A DNA stretch of 53,044 nucleotides from Kiritimatiellia bacterium (GCA_017403825.1 JAFRDO010000031.1:1-53044), one strand, 5' to 3'; counted from the stretch's first letter, positions 15,045 through 23,342 are shown. The notes: generated by a model not told the origin, from the letters alone. Numbers and translations: made by a program.

Positions 15045-17873
15045 ATGAAAGCGCCGAAGAAACTTATTGAGGTCGCGCTGCCGCTCAAGGCGATAAACGA
15101 AGCGTGCGCGAGAGAGAAGTCGATTCGTCACGGGCACCCGTCGACGTTGCATCTTTGGTGGGCAAGGCGTCCGCTCGCGGCGGCGCGTGCCGTCATCTTC
15201 TCGCAGATGGTGAACGATCCGCTGGAGAAATATGGTGCCAATCCCACGCCGCAGCAACGAAGCGCCGCGACGAAGGAACGCGAAAGGCTCTTCAAGATCA
15301 TAGAGGAACTGGTGAAGTGGGAGAACACGAACAATGAGGCGGTTCTCAAGAAGGCTCGCAAGAAGATTCTCGAATCATGGCGCGAGACGTGTGAAATGAA
15401 CAAGGGGGAGCCAGGTTTTGACCCGGACAAGTTGCCGGCGTTTCACGACCCCTTTGCGGGAGGTGGTGCGTTGCCTTTGGAGGCGCAGAGGCTGGGGCTG
15501 GAAGCATACGCAAGCGATTTGAATCCTGTCGCCGTTATGATCAACAAGGCGATGATCGAGATTCCGCCGAAGTTCGCAGGACGCAAGCCGGTCGGACCGA
15601 TTCCTCCCGCAGAGAGCGCAGAGGCCGCAGAGATGTTTGATGGAAAATGGCCGGGAGCGACTGGATTGGCCGAAGACGTGCGGCGATACGGCTACTGGAT
15701 GCGTGAGGAGGCGAAGAAGCGCATCAGGCACCTTTATCCGCAGGTCACGATCACGAAGGACATGGCGAAGAAGAGACCCGACTTGAAACAATACGTCGGG
15801 CGGAAACTGACGGTGATCGCTTGGCTGTGGGCACGGACGGTGAAAAGTCCGCATCCGGCGTTCTCGCACGTTGATGTTCCGCTCGTCTCGAGTTTTGTCC
15901 TTTCGTCTAAGAAAGGCAAGGAGGCATGGGTCAAACCGATTGTTTCCAGAGGCAAATGGCATTTCGAGGTGTGCGTCGGCAAGCCGCCGAAGGGTGCGGA
16001 ATTCGGTACGACACTTGGCAAGCGAAAGGCGTTCAGGTGCATTCTTACGGACAGCCCAGTAAGTTATGACTATATTCGCGACTTTGGGAAGAATCATGGC
16101 TTGGGACAACGAATGTTTGCAGTTGTTCTTGATGGACCCAAAGGTCGCATCTATATTGAGCCGCCAAAAGGAATGGAAGAGTTGGCAAAATCTATGAAGC
16201 CAACAAGGAAGCCGATGACTCCATTGCCAGACAATCCTCGTGATTTTAAGACGCCTAACTATGGCTTGACAACGTATGGCGATCTTTTCACAGATCGGCA
16301 ACTGACTGCGCTCAATACATTTTCCGACCTTGTGCAAGAGGCGCGGCAGAAGGTTATTGCAGATTGCGGAGATGAGGAATATGCGAATGCAATTACAGTA
16401 TATTTGACGTTTGCTGTGGACAAAATTCCTGATAGGAATTCTTCGCTATGTGGTTGGGATAGTTCTCGTGAACTTGCTAGAAATGTATATGGGAGGCAGG
16501 CAATACCCATGGTATGGGATTTTGCAGAAGGGAATGTGTTTTCTGAATCTTCAGGGTGTTTTGCAAATTGTATCACATGGATAGAAGAGTCGTTAATCAA
16601 TCTTCCAACAAATACACTTGGTGGGGGTGCTAATCAAGCAGATGCACAGACGCAAGTGTATTCTTTGGATAAAGTGATATCTACAGATCCACCATACTAC
16701 GATAATATCGGGTATGCTGATCTTTCGGACTTCTTTTATATTTGGATGCGACGAGGGCTTAAAGGTGTTTATCCTGAACTCTTTTCGACAATGACTACGC
16801 CCAAAAACGAAGAACTTGTTGCTACGCCATATAGACATGGCGGGAAGGAGGTTGCAGAATCCTTTTTTATGGATGGTATGACAGCAGCGATGCACAACCT
16901 TGGAACACATTCCAATAGTGCACTTCCTGTGACAATTTATTATGCCTTCAAGCAGTCTGAAACGAATGATAGCGGAACGCGTAATGCCGGATGGGAGACG
17001 TTTCTTGAAGCGGTTATTATGGCTGGCTTTTCGATTACCGGCACTTGGCCGATGCGGACGGAATTAGCCAACCGCATGATTGGTTCTGGCACCAACGCAC
17101 TTGCTTCGTCAATAGTCCTTGTTTGTCGCAAGCGTTCGGAAGATGCGACGGAAATTACGCGGCGCAAGTTTTTGCGTGAGTTGAAGGCGAAAATGCCAGG
17201 CGCGTTGGCCGATATGCGTGGTGGCGATGCCGGTTCGGTTCCTGTCGCGCCCGTTGATATGGCGCAGGCCGCCATCGGGCCGGGCATGGAAATCTATTCG
17301 AAGTACAAGGCCGTACTGAATGCAGACGGGTCGCGCATGAGCGTCCATGATGCAATCATTGAAATCAACCGCTTTCTTGACGAAGGCGATGACTTCGACG
17401 CCGAGACGCAGTTTTGCCGCGACTGGTTCAAGGAGCATCTGTGGAAAGACGGGCAGAGCGGCGAGGCTGATGTGTTGGCACGCGCGAAGGGGCTTTCGGT
17501 CGCGAGAGTGGTGGATGCTGGCGTTCTTGTTTCGCAAGGAGGCAAGACGCGGCTTGTCCATTGGCAGGACTATCCCGAGGACTATGATCCCGAAGAGGAC
17601 ACGCACCGTCCTGTCTGGGAAGTGTGCCATCACCTTGTGCGAATCCATCAGCGTCACGGCACTGGCGAGGCTGGCAAGTTCCTCTCGATGGTGACGTCGC
17701 AGGGCGAGGCGGCACGGCAACTCGCCTATCTCCTCTACACAATCTGTGAGCGCAAGGGACTCGCTGACGAGGCGCGCGTCTATAACGAGCTTGCGAGAGG
17801 CTGGGGCGACATATTGACATCGAGCATCGAGAACCCGAGCAAGAAATTGCGTCAGGCCGAACTTGGAATTTAA
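15045..17873 (+). CDS. DUF1156 DNA methyltransferase (adenine type)
   Basis: A 942-residue protein beginning with the DUF1156 hallmark: 'KLIEVALPLKAINEACARE' followed by GHPSTLHLWWARRPLAAARA. SAM-binding motif I is FHDPFAGGGALPLEA (residues 133-147) with acidic-loop SDLNP a little later. The catalytic motif IV is D548-P-P-Y-Y552 in TDPPYYDNIGY, the N6-adenine/N4-cytosine amino-methyltransferase type. A good ribosome binding site (AAGGAG) precedes the ATG. The stretch from about 16060 to 17150, which includes the catalytic motif, is far more A+T-rich than the parts before and after it, suggesting domain exchange. It presumably marks host DNA so that the Z1/nuclease/DUF499 machinery spares it. 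DUF1156 proteins are typically adjacent to DUF499 ATPases, as here. Confidence 0.92.
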   Translation: MKAPKKLIEVALPLKAINEACAREKSIRHGHPSTLHLWWARRPLAAARAVIFSQMVNDPLEKYGANPTPQQRSAATKERERLFKIIEELVKWENTNNEAVLKKARKKILESWRETCEMNKGEPGFDPDKLPAFHDPFAGGGALPLEAQRLGLEAYASDLNPVAVMINKAMIEIPPKFAGRKPVGPIPPAESAEAAEMFDGKWPGATGLAEDVRRYGYWMREEAKKRIRHLYPQVTITKDMAKKRPDLKQYVGRKLTVIAWLWARTVKSPHPAFSHVDVPLVSSFVLSSKKGKEAWVKPIVSRGKWHFEVCVGKPPKGAEFGTTLGKRKAFRCILTDSPVSYDYIRDFGKNHGLGQRMFAVVLDGPKGRIYIEPPKGMEELAKSMKPTRKPMTPLPDNPRDFKTPNYGLTTYGDLFTDRQLTALNTFSDLVQEARQKVIADCGDEEYANAITVYLTFAVDKIPDRNSSLCGWDSSRELARNVYGRQAIPMVWDFAEGNVFSESSGCFANCITWIEESLINLPTNTLGGGANQADAQTQVYSLDKVISTDPPYYDNIGYADLSDFFYIWMRRGLKGVYPELFSTMTTPKNEELVATPYRHGGKEVAESFFMDGMTAAMHNLGTHSNSALPVTIYYAFKQSETNDSGTRNAGWETFLEAVIMAGFSITGTWPMRTELANRMIGSGTNALASSIVLVCRKRSEDATEITRRKFLRELKAKMPGALADMRGGDAGSVPVAPVDMAQAAIGPGMEIYSKYKAVLNADGSRMSVHDAIIEINRFLDEGDDFDAETQFCRDWFKEHLWKDGQSGEADVLARAKGLSVARVVDAGVLVSQGGKTRLVHWQDYPEDYDPEEDTHRPVWEVCHHLVRIHQRHGTGEAGKFLSMVTSQGEAARQLAYLLYTICERKGLADEARVYNELARGWGDILTSSIENPSKKLRQAELGI
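16060..17150 (+). other. AT-rich segment within the methyltransferase gene
   Basis: By hand count, 60-base lines beginning at 16381 and 16681 hold 22 and 23 G+C bases, against 38 and 39 in lines beginning at 15121 and 17461 of the same gene. Codon choice changes in step (many A/T-ending codons such as GAT, AAT, TTT, ATA). The frame stays open throughout. This is best explained by recombination replacing the central target-recognition and motif IV region. Confidence 0.6.
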
Positions 17874-17885
17874 GGAGGGAACACG

Positions 17886-20678
17886 ATGAAACCTTGGAGA
17901 GAAGTGGCGAAGCCACATAAGGACGTGCTGGCGGGAACATTCCAACAGAGCGACTTCGCGGCGGACATCTCGCGCGTGGTGAACCGCACGGCAACGGCGG
18001 AATACCAGGAAGCCGAAAGTTTCTTCGCGCGGACCTACGTGACGGAGGGCATGAATCAGCTCATGGTCGCCGTGGCGCGGCGGCTAAACGGGCTTGGCGA
18101 CGAGCCGGTCATCGAGCTTCGCACGAACTTCGGCGGCGGCAAGACGCACACGCTCCTTGCGGTCTATCACCTTGCGACGCATGAAGGAAGCAAGGCCGAA
18201 CTGCAAGGCGTTGCGGACGTGCTGAAGGCTGCTGGCGTTGCGGACGTGCCGGAGGCGAAGGTCGCCGTCATCGACGGCAACGCGCTTGCGCCGAACCAGC
18301 CGCAGAGGAGGGGTGGATATTCCATCAGGACGCTTTGGGGCAATCTCGCATATCAGCTGCTTGGCGCGGACGGATACGCCAAGCTCGCGGAAAGCGATGC
18401 GGCGGGAACGTCGCCGGGGAAGACTATCCTTGAAGACATCCTGCGTTCGGCGGGACCATGCGTGATCCTGATGGACGAGCTTGTCGCGTATTACCGCCAG
18501 TTCAACACCGGGGAGAAGCTTTCCGGAGGAACATACGAAAGCAACATCTCGTTCACGCAGGCGTTGACCGAGGCCGTAAAGGGGGCTCCTAACGCTATAC
18601 TTCTTGCGACGCTGCCGGAGTCGGAGACCGAAGCGGGCGGAGGGTTCGGACGGCAGGCGCTGGAGGACCTGACCAAGGTATTCGGACGTGTCAACGCGAT
18701 TTGGCGTCCCGTTTCGACGGAAGAAGGATTCGAGATCGTAAAGCGGCGGCTTTTCGAGAACATCGCCGATACGGCGGCCATGGAGGAGACTTGCCGGGCG
18801 TTCGCGGCGTACTATCACGAGAACCGGGCGTCGCTTCCGGCGGACGTGCAGGAAGCGACGTGGGGCGAACGGATGCGCAAGTGTTATCCGATACATCCGG
18901 AAGTGTTCATACGGCTATACGAGGACTGGTCGACGCTCGACAAGTTCCAGAAGACGCGCGGCGTGCTTCAGTACATGGCTATTGTCATAAACAGGCTATG
19001 GGAAGCGGGGAGCGACGAGCCGATGATCATGCCCGCGTCCATTCCGCTTGGCGACACGTCGGTGGCGAACAAGGCGACGCAGTTTCTTCCAAACGGGTGG
19101 AGTGCGGTTGTGGACAGCGAGATCGACGGCGTGGATTCCGCGCCAGAGAGGATCGACAGTTCGGATGCAAGGCTTGGCGAGATAAACGCGGCAGTACGAG
19201 TGGCACGGACGATTTTCATGGGAAGCGCGGCATCGTCGGAGGCGCAGGCCGTGCGCGGCATAGACCGCAAGCGCATTTTCCTCGGCTGCGGAGTGCCCGG
19301 ACAGGAACTCTCGTTCTACGAGGATGCGATCCGCAAGCTGCGCGAGAAGCTGCAGTACCTATTCGTGCAGAACGACCACTACTGGTACGATACGCGTCCG
19401 AACCTAAGCCGCACCATGAGCGAGATCAAGGGCCGAGTCAAGGACGCGGCTGTCAGGGAACGCGTTGAATCCGTCTTCAGGAGCCGCTGGGGTGCGCCGG
19501 GTGCGATTGCAGACAAGCATGTGTTTGATGATGACCGGGATGTGCCGGACGACATTACGGACGGCGTAAGGGTAGTGGTGCTTCCTCTGGAAAGCGCCTA
19601 TTCCAAGGCGACGGAGGAGCATGTGTTCGCCGCCGCGAAACGGTATCTCGACAAAATCGGAGCGAAGCCGAGAATGAGGCCGAACAGGCTTGTGTTCCTT
19701 GCGCTCGACCTGAACATGCGGGGACGTATCGAAGACGTCTGCCGGACGACGCTTGCATGGCGCGAGATCCGTGAACTCATATCCAACGGTGGAATTAACA
19801 CGACGCGGCAGGAGGCTGACCAGGTCGCGGCTAGCGAGCGGCAGAGCGAGCAGGTCTTGAGAGGACTCGTCGGGGATGGATTCAAACATCTGATCGTTCC
19901 CGTGCCGGAGGGTCCGACCGGCGTGGGATTCGAGGTGCGGAAGATTAATGTCGGAACGAGCGAGAATATTGGCGACGTCGTACAGCGTACGCTTGAAAAC
20001 AACGAATACATCATAGGCAAGTGGTCACCAATGTTTCTCAGGAACGCTCTCTCGGAGTCCTATTTCAAGAACGGCTGCATTGAAGTGTCAACGCGGAAGG
20101 TCTGGTATGACATGGCATCGTTCTACGGATTCCCTAGGCTTGTCTCTCACAGCGTATTTCGCGATGCCGTCCGTGAAGGCGTAAAGGACGGCTTGCTCGG
20201 CTATGCGGCGGGGAAAGCGGACGATGGTTCGTATGTGAACTTCAGGTTTGGCGAAGAACCAGGATTGCTTGGCATATCTGATGCAGAGCTCTTGATCAAG
20301 AAGGATGCAGCGGAAGCATATCGCAAAAAAAAGAATTCAAATGGATCGGGAAGTATCCAAGACGAGCCGACCGATGCGCCGATACCGACCACTGGCGGCA
20401 CAGACTTCCCTTCGCCGGGCCATTCAGGCAAGGCTAAGATTCCGACGCCGGCGAAGCGCAAGTTCATCGGCAATGTCAAGGTAAACGCATCGAACGGTAC
20501 TGATGCGTTACAGCAAGTGGTGGACGAAGTTATTGCGCACCTTGCGGGCAAGGGCGCGAAAGTGACCGTTACGGTTGACATTGCTGTGCAGAGCGTAAAT
20601 CCTCTTTCTCCGGCCGTCGTGCGGACAGTAGTCGAAAACGCCAGTGCGCTCGGCTTCAATCGCGTCGATTTCTCATAG
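17886..20678 (+). CDS. DUF499 P-loop ATPase
   Basis: A 930-residue protein of the DUF499 family, starting with the family's MKPWREVAKPHKDVLAG region. The Walker A-like loop is N81-F-G-G-G-K86-T-H-T and Walker B is ILMDE with D197-E198 followed by LVAYY. The C-terminal part has a low-complexity linker (about residues 815-860, rich in Pro, Gly, Thr) and a small alpha/beta tail. DUF499 genes are known as constant partners of DUF1156 methyltransferases in RM-like and phage-defence clusters, though their biochemical role is not settled. It is last in the operon, 12 bases after the methyltransferase with a strong AGGAGG ribosome binding site. A hairpin and a repeat follow its stop. Confidence 0.9.
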   Translation: MKPWREVAKPHKDVLAGTFQQSDFAADISRVVNRTATAEYQEAESFFARTYVTEGMNQLMVAVARRLNGLGDEPVIELRTNFGGGKTHTLLAVYHLATHEGSKAELQGVADVLKAAGVADVPEAKVAVIDGNALAPNQPQRRGGYSIRTLWGNLAYQLLGADGYAKLAESDAAGTSPGKTILEDILRSAGPCVILMDELVAYYRQFNTGEKLSGGTYESNISFTQALTEAVKGAPNAILLATLPESETEAGGGFGRQALEDLTKVFGRVNAIWRPVSTEEGFEIVKRRLFENIADTAAMEETCRAFAAYYHENRASLPADVQEATWGERMRKCYPIHPEVFIRLYEDWSTLDKFQKTRGVLQYMAIVINRLWEAGSDEPMIMPASIPLGDTSVANKATQFLPNGWSAVVDSEIDGVDSAPERIDSSDARLGEINAAVRVARTIFMGSAASSEAQAVRGIDRKRIFLGCGVPGQELSFYEDAIRKLREKLQYLFVQNDHYWYDTRPNLSRTMSEIKGRVKDAAVRERVESVFRSRWGAPGAIADKHVFDDDRDVPDDITDGVRVVVLPLESAYSKATEEHVFAAAKRYLDKIGAKPRMRPNRLVFLALDLNMRGRIEDVCRTTLAWREIRELISNGGINTTRQEADQVAASERQSEQVLRGLVGDGFKHLIVPVPEGPTGVGFEVRKINVGTSENIGDVVQRTLENNEYIIGKWSPMFLRNALSESYFKNGCIEVSTRKVWYDMASFYGFPRLVSHSVFRDAVREGVKDGLLGYAAGKADDGSYVNFRFGEEPGLLGISDAELLIKKDAAEAYRKKKNSNGSGSIQDEPTDAPIPTTGGTDFPSPGHSGKAKIPTPAKRKFIGNVKVNASNGTDALQQVVDEVIAHLAGKGAKVTVTVDIAVQSVNPLSPAVVRTVVENASALGFNRVDFS

Positions 20679-20698
20679 GCCAATATTCAATGGGTATT

Positions 20699-20782
20699 CA
20701 ATGGGGAGGTACCCTGTTAGACATGGAGATTTTATGTGGTTATTGCGCAGTTTTGGCAAGATAAGGCAAATCCCAGTTGGGG
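20699..20782 (+). repeat. 84-bp dispersed repeat, copy 1
   Basis: Aligns without gaps to 22373-22456 with 66 of 84 bases identical; 14 of 18 differences are transitions. It begins 20 bases after the DUF499 stop codon. Both copies keep a small palindrome CCCAnTTGGG near their right end. An open reading frame passes through both copies, but the changes are mostly nonsynonymous, so a non-coding repeat or RNA is favoured. Confidence 0.7.
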
Positions 20783-20846
20783 ACAGTCCCCCCAACCAAT
20801 TCACTTCGGCAATCATGATGGGAAGTCTTCTCTTGTAAAAATTTCA

Positions 20847-20964
20847 TGTCAGATTCCAAGTCTGGGAGTTGTGCGCACCATCTGGTGCGCATTCATCAGC
20901 GGCATGGCACGGGCAAGGCAGGCGAGTCCCTGTCTCTAATACAGGGAGAGCTTGGAATCTGACA
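20847..20964. repeat. 118-bp folded element with 14-bp terminal repeats
   Basis: The ends TGTCAGATTCCAAG (20847-20860) and CTTGGAATCTGACA (20951-20964) are perfect inverted repeats. Inside are two more hairpins: TGCGCACCA/TGGTGCGCA (20872-20880/20883-20891, 2-base loop) and TCCCTGT/ACAGGGA (20927-20933/20941-20947, 7-base loop). The whole could be a multi-branched RNA or a MITE-like mobile element. No target-site duplication is visible at the ends. Confidence 0.6.
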
Positions 20965-21028
20965 AACCGTGGGAGAATGGGGCATCAAGGTGATTTAGAG
21001 TGGGTAGTGGATGGAAAGAAATACTCTA

Positions 21029-21058
21029 TGGACAATCGGACCCCGGATAGTGTATAAT
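21029..21058 (+). promoter_or_regulatory. Sigma-70-like promoter of DUF4143 ATPase gene
   Basis: TGGACA (21029-21034), an 18-base spacer and TATAAT (21053-21058). The predicted leader runs about 55 bases to the ATG at 21123 and includes an AAAAGGAG ribosome binding site. Confidence 0.6.
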
Positions 21059-21122
21059 ACCAATAAACAAAACCATTCATTGGCAGTAAACATTATTGCG
21101 AGGCGAGAAAAGGAGACTGAAA

Positions 21123-22346
21123 ATGCTGAGAGCTCAAGTCATTGCGGAAGTCGCCGCGAAACAGAAGGCGAACGTTCTCGGACGTTCGCCTGGGATGTCG
21201 CGGTTAGAGCGTCTTGGAAATGTGCCGACGGGGTTTCTGTCCGTTGTCACCGGCGTCAGGCGGTGCGGGAAGTCCACGTTGATGGAGCAGCAGATGCGCC
21301 TTGCGCCAGACATGGCCTTCTACCTCAATTTCGAGTCGATGGCTCTCGCCGGGTTGGAGCTGAATGATGCCGTGAGAATCGACCGCGCCATCGATGCCGT
21401 TGGCGCGAAGCACCTCTATTTCGATGAAGTGCAGCAGATGAAAGGGTGGGAACGTTATGTGCGCACCAAGTTGGATGAAGGATTTGACGTCACTGCAACG
21501 GGCTCAAATGCCTCGGTGTTCGCCAAGGAGCTTGGAACAAAGCTGACAGGCCGACATGTTGATTGCGAACTTTTCCCGTTTGACTATGGCGAGTACCTGG
21601 CCTTTGTGAATGCCTCGGAAGGCGCCGGAGCGACAGGCGAATACCTGCGAAGGGGCGGATTCCCCGCCTATCTGGCATCGGGAGACGAACGGTTGCTGGA
21701 AACGCTTTTCGAGGACATCCTTGTCCGCGACGTGGTTGTCAGACACGGAATCCGCGAAATAGACGCATTGAGGCGACTGGCGTCATATCTGGTCGAAAAC
21801 ATTTCGTGCATGATCTCCGCAACGCGCTTGCGGCAGCCGCTCTCGATTTCCTCTGCCGCCACGATCCTGAAGTGGTGCGACTATCTTTCCGATGCGTATC
21901 TCTTTGACTTCGTGCCGATCTACAGCGCATCCGTAAAGGTGCAGATGGTGAACCCGCGCAAGGTCTATTGCATCGACACAGGGCTCCAGCACGTACTTTC
22001 AGCTTCGACTGCGCCGGACGACGCGCGTGCGTTCGAGAACATGGTCTATCTCGCCCTGCGTCGGGTATGCCGCGACGTATCCTATTTCGACGAGGGGGCA
22101 GGGGAGTGCGACTTTGTCCCAGTTCAAAGGAAACGTGCGGGCGCTCCCGTGCAGGCGACGGTCACATTGAGCGACGAGTCGGAAGAGCGGGAAATCAACG
22201 GAGTGCGGGCGGCAATGAAGGCGTTGAGACGAAAGACCGGGTGGATAGTGACATTGGCGGACGAAGATGAAATGTCCTTTGAAGAGGGGAAAGTGATGAT
22301 CGTCCCATTCCATAAGTTCAAGCCAGAAGCAGTGTTGACACCATGA
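21123..22346 (+). CDS. AAA ATPase with C-terminal DUF4143
   Basis: A 407-residue single-gene ATPase of the AAA_14/DUF4143 type. Walker A is GVRRCGKST (about residues 44-52), a Walker B-like HLYFDEVQ lies at about 97-104, and sensor-1-like 'VTATGSNASVF' follows. The C-terminal half matches the DUF4143 pattern: a winged-helix segment (LRQPLSISSAATILKWCDYL) and a nuclease-fold-like end with KVYCIDTGL and FENMVYLAL. The members are common, mobile and of unsettled function, often near toxins or defence genes. The start at 21123 is favoured by the ribosome binding site. The gene is flanked on both sides by copies of the 84-bp repeat, suggesting it moved or duplicated as a unit. Confidence 0.88.
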   Translation: MLRAQVIAEVAAKQKANVLGRSPGMSRLERLGNVPTGFLSVVTGVRRCGKSTLMEQQMRLAPDMAFYLNFESMALAGLELNDAVRIDRAIDAVGAKHLYFDEVQQMKGWERYVRTKLDEGFDVTATGSNASVFAKELGTKLTGRHVDCELFPFDYGEYLAFVNASEGAGATGEYLRRGGFPAYLASGDERLLETLFEDILVRDVVVRHGIREIDALRRLASYLVENISCMISATRLRQPLSISSAATILKWCDYLSDAYLFDFVPIYSASVKVQMVNPRKVYCIDTGLQHVLSASTAPDDARAFENMVYLALRRVCRDVSYFDEGAGECDFVPVQRKRAGAPVQATVTLSDESEEREINGVRAAMKALRRKTGWIVTLADEDEMSFEEGKVMIVPFHKFKPEAVLTP

Positions 22347-22372
22347 AGCCCAAATTCAAGAACCAAGGATTT

Positions 22373-22456
22373 CAATGGGGAGGCTCCCCGTTGGGCGCGG
22401 TGGTTTTGTGCGGTTATTGTGCAGTTTTGACAAAATAAGACGAATCCCATTTGGGT
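22373..22456 (+). repeat. 84-bp dispersed repeat, copy 2
   Basis: Same orientation as copy 1 (20699-20782), 26 bases after the DUF4143 gene stop. Near its left end GGGGA/TCCCC can form a hairpin that is weaker in copy 1. Confidence 0.7.
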
Positions 22457-22514
22457 CCCCTTGTTGCGGCAGTCGATCTGAACGGCTGATAATACATAAA
22501 TCAATAAATCCATA

Positions 22515-22543
22515 TTGCAACGCGGCGGGTGCGTTTGGTATAC
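22515..22543 (+). promoter_or_regulatory. Promoter of the VapBC-type operon
   Basis: TTGCAA (22515-22520), a 17-base spacer and TATACT (22538-22543) with a TGG extension. The antitoxin ATG at 22552 starts 8 bases after the -10, so the transcript is nearly leaderless. Confidence 0.65.
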
Positions 22544-22551
22544 TACTTGCC

Positions 22552-22815
22552 ATGAGAACCACATTGGACATTCCCGATACGATGTACCGGAGGATTAAGA
22601 CACGCACGGCCCAGGAAGGGGTCACGGTACGCTCTATCACGCTTGTGCTGTATTCGCAGTGGCTTGGCGACGAGCCGCAGCCGTCGATTTCGCGGCGCCG
22701 CGCTGCGCACAAACTAAAGACGCCGCCATGGTTTGGAAGTGTGAAGGTTGACGAGAAACTTCCGCACGATATGGCGTCCGTCCGCGAGAGCATTGCGCGT
22801 CATCATGGAGAGTGA
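22552..22815 (+). CDS. Antitoxin, VapB-like ribbon-helix-helix
   Basis: An 87-residue protein whose first 30 residues (MRTTLDIPDTMYRRIKTRTA, then QEGVTVRSI) fit the ribbon-helix-helix DNA-binding fold of VapB/CopG-type antitoxins: an N-terminal beta strand followed by two helices. The C-terminal tail, charged and ending near SVRESIARHHGE, would wrap the toxin. It is followed after three bases by the PIN-domain gene, the normal antitoxin-toxin order. Autorepression at the promoter directly upstream is expected. The start is chosen from the promoter position and the family's conserved N terminus. Confidence 0.85.
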   Translation: MRTTLDIPDTMYRRIKTRTAQEGVTVRSITLVLYSQWLGDEPQPSISRRRAAHKLKTPPWFGSVKVDEKLPHDMASVRESIARHHGE

Positions 22816-22818
22816 GAT

Positions 22819-23217
22819 ATGACATTCGGGTTTGATACGTCTGTTGTGCTGCGGCTTCTGACCGGTCGGCCGGCGGATTTGGCAGCAAAGGCGCTTGCCC
22901 GCTATCAGGACGGCATCGCCGCGGGGGATGATTTCACTGTGAGCGATCTGGTCGCTTCCGAAACGTATTATGCCATCCAGCACCATTATGGGAAGACTAA
23001 GGAAGAGGCGCTTGTCGCCCTGAAGAACTTCTCTTTAGGCGATGGAATCTCGTTTTCGTCCAATTTCCTGTCAGCCATCAATACGCCTGACATCCACAAG
23101 GCAAAACCGGGGTTCGTCGATCGGATGTTGGCCTTGGATTATGGCAGCAAAGGGCAAATCACTCTTTCATGTGAAAAGTCGTTCCGGCGACTGCCCGATA
23201 CCGAAATCATCGGCTGA
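22819..23217 (+). CDS. Toxin, VapC-like PIN-domain ribonuclease
   Basis: A 132-residue PIN-domain protein. Acidic metal ligands fit D6 (FGFDTSVVLRLL), E48 (VASETYYA) and D101 (FVDRMLALDYG). The usual fourth acidic position, normally in a TFDK-type motif, reads SCEKSF with E119, a conservative change. PIN toxins of VapBC modules cut tRNA or rRNA when released from their antitoxin. A ribosome binding site (GGAGAG) overlaps the antitoxin end. The pair sits at the right border of the accessory island and may stabilise it. Confidence 0.87.
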   Translation: MTFGFDTSVVLRLLTGRPADLAAKALARYQDGIAAGDDFTVSDLVASETYYAIQHHYGKTKEEALVALKNFSLGDGISFSSNFLSAINTPDIHKAKPGFVDRMLALDYGSKGQITLSCEKSFRRLPDTEIIG

Positions 23218-23271
23218 AATGTCGGCTTTTAACTGGATGCAGCCCGAAGTCGTGGTATCGCGGTGTCGCGG

Positions 23272-23300
23272 TTGCAAGCGGCGGACGAAATTGATACAAT
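23272..23300 (+). promoter_or_regulatory. Promoter TTGCAA-17-TACAAT before Gfo/Idh
   Basis: TTGCAA (23272-23277) and TACAAT (23295-23300) are 17 bases apart. The transcript would start near 23307 and includes an AGGAG box at 23324-23328. Confidence 0.6.
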
Positions 23301-23342
23301 ACTGCGGCAGTGAAAACAAGGCTAGGAGATAGCGATTTGAAT

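Larger units (their letters stand above)
20679..21122. other. 444-bp intergenic region with repeat and fold
   Basis: No gene is supported. From left to right it holds an 84-bp repeat copy (20699-20782), a hairpin GTTGGGG/CCCCAAC (20776-20782/20790-20796), a 118-bp inverted-repeat element (20847-20964) and a promoter for the DUF4143 gene (21029-21058). Confidence 0.6.

Noticed and set aside
10053..20678. Operon as BREX or DISARM
   Set aside because: No PglZ, BrxC/BrxL, DrmB (DUF1998) or PLD protein is present; the methyltransferase begins with a DUF1156 signature, and the first gene has Z1 motifs.
20847..20964. Classical insertion sequence
   Set aside because: There is no transposase gene and no target-site duplication; at 118 bp it could only be a non-autonomous element.
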